This document shows positions 41,632 to 42,500 of a DNA stretch of 42,500 nucleotides, in pieces. Position 1 is the first letter of the stretch; every line of letters starts with the position of its first letter. A program made the position numbers and the translations under genes. The notes below the pieces were generated by a model. That model was given only the letters and a program-made list of their open reading frames with translations. It made no database searches and had not been told where the DNA came from. The DNA is from an uncultured Alphaproteobacteria bacterium (GTDB lineage Bacteria; Pseudomonadota; Alphaproteobacteria; Rhodobacterales; Rhodobacteraceae): assembly GCA_902619165.1 (NCBI GenBank), contig CACNDI010000015.1, forward strand, positions 1-42,500, written 5' to 3'.

Positions 41632-42500
41632 ATGGATTTGGAACAATATACTGATAAAGCAAAAGAAACAATGGTTGAGGCTATGGAAAGCGCTAGAGCA
41701 CTAGACCATCAGACGATTACCACAGCTCATATAATTAAAGCTATTCTACTAAATAATAAAAAGAGATTTAGAAAGCTTATTGAATTAGTGGGTGGAAACT
41801 ATTATTGGGTCATACAAGAGACTGACAAAATATTAATTGCCCTCCCCAGAGTTGAAGGTAATAAAAACCTTTTTATAGATGCAAACTTGTCTGAATCAAT
41901 AAAGAATGCAGAGATATATGCACAAAGGTTTAATGACAAGTTTATTGGTCTAGATGCCTTATTTTTAGGAATTGTTCTAGGTAAAAGTGAAATCTCCAAA
42001 AAACTAGTCAACAAAATGAAAAATATTAATCAGCTAGAAGAGTTAATAGCTACAGAAAGAAGAGGGAATAAGATTGAAAGCCAGAGTCACCAAGAAGGTG
42101 ACAATATTCTTAGTGATTATACTGTAAATCTAACGAACAGAGCCTCTGAGGGTAGTATTGACCCTATTATTGGCAGAGATGAAGAGATCCGTAGGACAAT
42201 TCAGGTTTTGAGTAGAAGAACCAAAAATAACCCAATTTTAATTGGCTTTCCTGGAGTTGGGAAAACTGCAATAGCTGAAGGGCTCGCGCTCCGGATATTT
42301 AGAAAAGATGTTCCAGAAGTCTTAATAGACAAAAAACTTCTTTCCCTTGACATGGGGTCTCTAGTAGCTGGTGCAAAATATAGAGGAGAATTTGAAGAGC
42401 GATTAAAGAGTGTACTTCAAGCTATTGAGAGAAGTAAGGGAGAAATTATACTCTTTATCGATGAAGTTCATCTTCTTGTGGGGGCAGGGAAGTCAGAAGG
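41632..42500 (+). CDS. clpB: ATP-dependent disaggregase ClpB (5' part, runs off the window)
   Basis: About 289 codons are present. A ClpN domain ([23 protein letters not shown], residues 1-145) is followed by the first AAA+ domain: [21 protein letters not shown], Walker A GFPGVGKT (usually GEPGVGKT), [24 protein letters not shown] and Walker B ILFIDEVH. The [12 protein letters not shown] and VGAGK features favour ClpB over ClpA. It solubilises aggregates together with DnaK. The C-terminal half, including the coiled-coil middle domain, lies outside the window. The start has AGAAGGGA upstream. Confidence 0.9.
   Translation, partial: MDLEQYTDKAKETMVEAMESARALDHQTITTAHIIKAILLNNKKRFRKLIELVGGNYYWVIQETDKILIALPRVEGNKNLFIDANLSESIKNAEIYAQRFNDKFIGLDALFLGIVLGKSEISKKLVNKMKNINQLEELIATERRGNKIESQSHQEGDNILSDYTVNLTNRASEGSIDPIIGRDEEIRRTIQVLSRRTKNNPILIGFPGVGKTAIAEGLALRIFRKDVPEVLIDKKLLSLDMGSLVAGAKYRGEFEERLKSVLQAIERSKGEIILFIDEVHLLVGAGKSE

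Noticed and set aside
41632..42500. ClpA instead of ClpB
   Set aside because: The [12 protein letters not shown] and [13 protein letters not shown] stretches match ClpB better than the ClpA pattern (TKYRGDFEKRFK).

Overview
The window is AT-rich, gene-dense DNA from a free-living alphaproteobacterium, probably marine. This rests on the alphaproteobacterial gene orders rsfS-rlmH-gpmI-ctpA-rppH and coaC-coaB next to a MoeB/ThiF gene, the alphaproteobacterial form of bL36, an RpoH sigma factor, a Zur-controlled zinc cluster, and small simple flagellins. I cannot name a genus. A SAR116- or Rhodospirillales-like marine lineage is a guess.

Bases 1-7,600 are accessory. They hold a two-barrel hypothetical protein, a Bcr/CflA-type exporter, a GFA/CENP-V-fold zinc protein, a small ferredoxin-like protein, a secreted thermonuclease with a C-terminal sunset-type domain, and a membrane class III cyclase with a TPR-like tail. 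Between them lie eroded pieces: a frameshifted zinc-ribbon gene, a RidA-family reading frame with no start codon, a winged-helix fragment, and a large imperfect hairpin.

Bases 7,600-12,272 form a zinc homeostasis cluster. znuA (minus strand) diverges from zur, a small CxxxxCPP protein, a G3E GTPase and a WD40 protein (plus strand), with two Zur-box-like palindromes between the two arms. ZnuA and the GTPase carry what looks like the same extra domain, spliced into two unrelated host folds. This is the most interesting protein-level observation in the window.

Bases ~12,300-22,480 are a decaying integrative region anchored on tRNA-Ser(GCT). From right to left it contains the tRNA gene, an integrase leader, a P4-type integrase killed by one amber codon, alpA, an HTH gene, a membrane guanylate/adenylate cyclase, an AhpD-like protein, two flagellins, a rhomboid that lacks its catalytic serine, and a fasciclin protein. 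An 11-base copy of the tRNA 3' end at 13,590 is the likely far boundary. Short repeats combining a tRNA-Ser 3'-end-like core, an element end and ACCCACAAAT arm motifs recur at 4.4, 13.6, 15.3, 17.25, 17.45 and 18.6 kb. They look like scars or mini-elements of the same family.

Bases 22,560-42,500 are conserved chromosome: lspA, mutL, rmuC, a small lipoprotein, rpoH, split coaC/coaB, a MoeB/ThiF enzyme, a hydroxyacid dehydrogenase, an SH3 protein, a response regulator, an ilvE-like aminotransferase, a nucleoside hydrolase, rsfS, rlmH, gpmI, ctpA, rppH, a DUF1285 protein, an FMN 2-hydroxyacid dehydrogenase, rpmJ, tRNA-Val(GAC), an N-formylglutamate amidohydrolase-like protein, pyrF, and the 5' part of clpB, which runs off the end.
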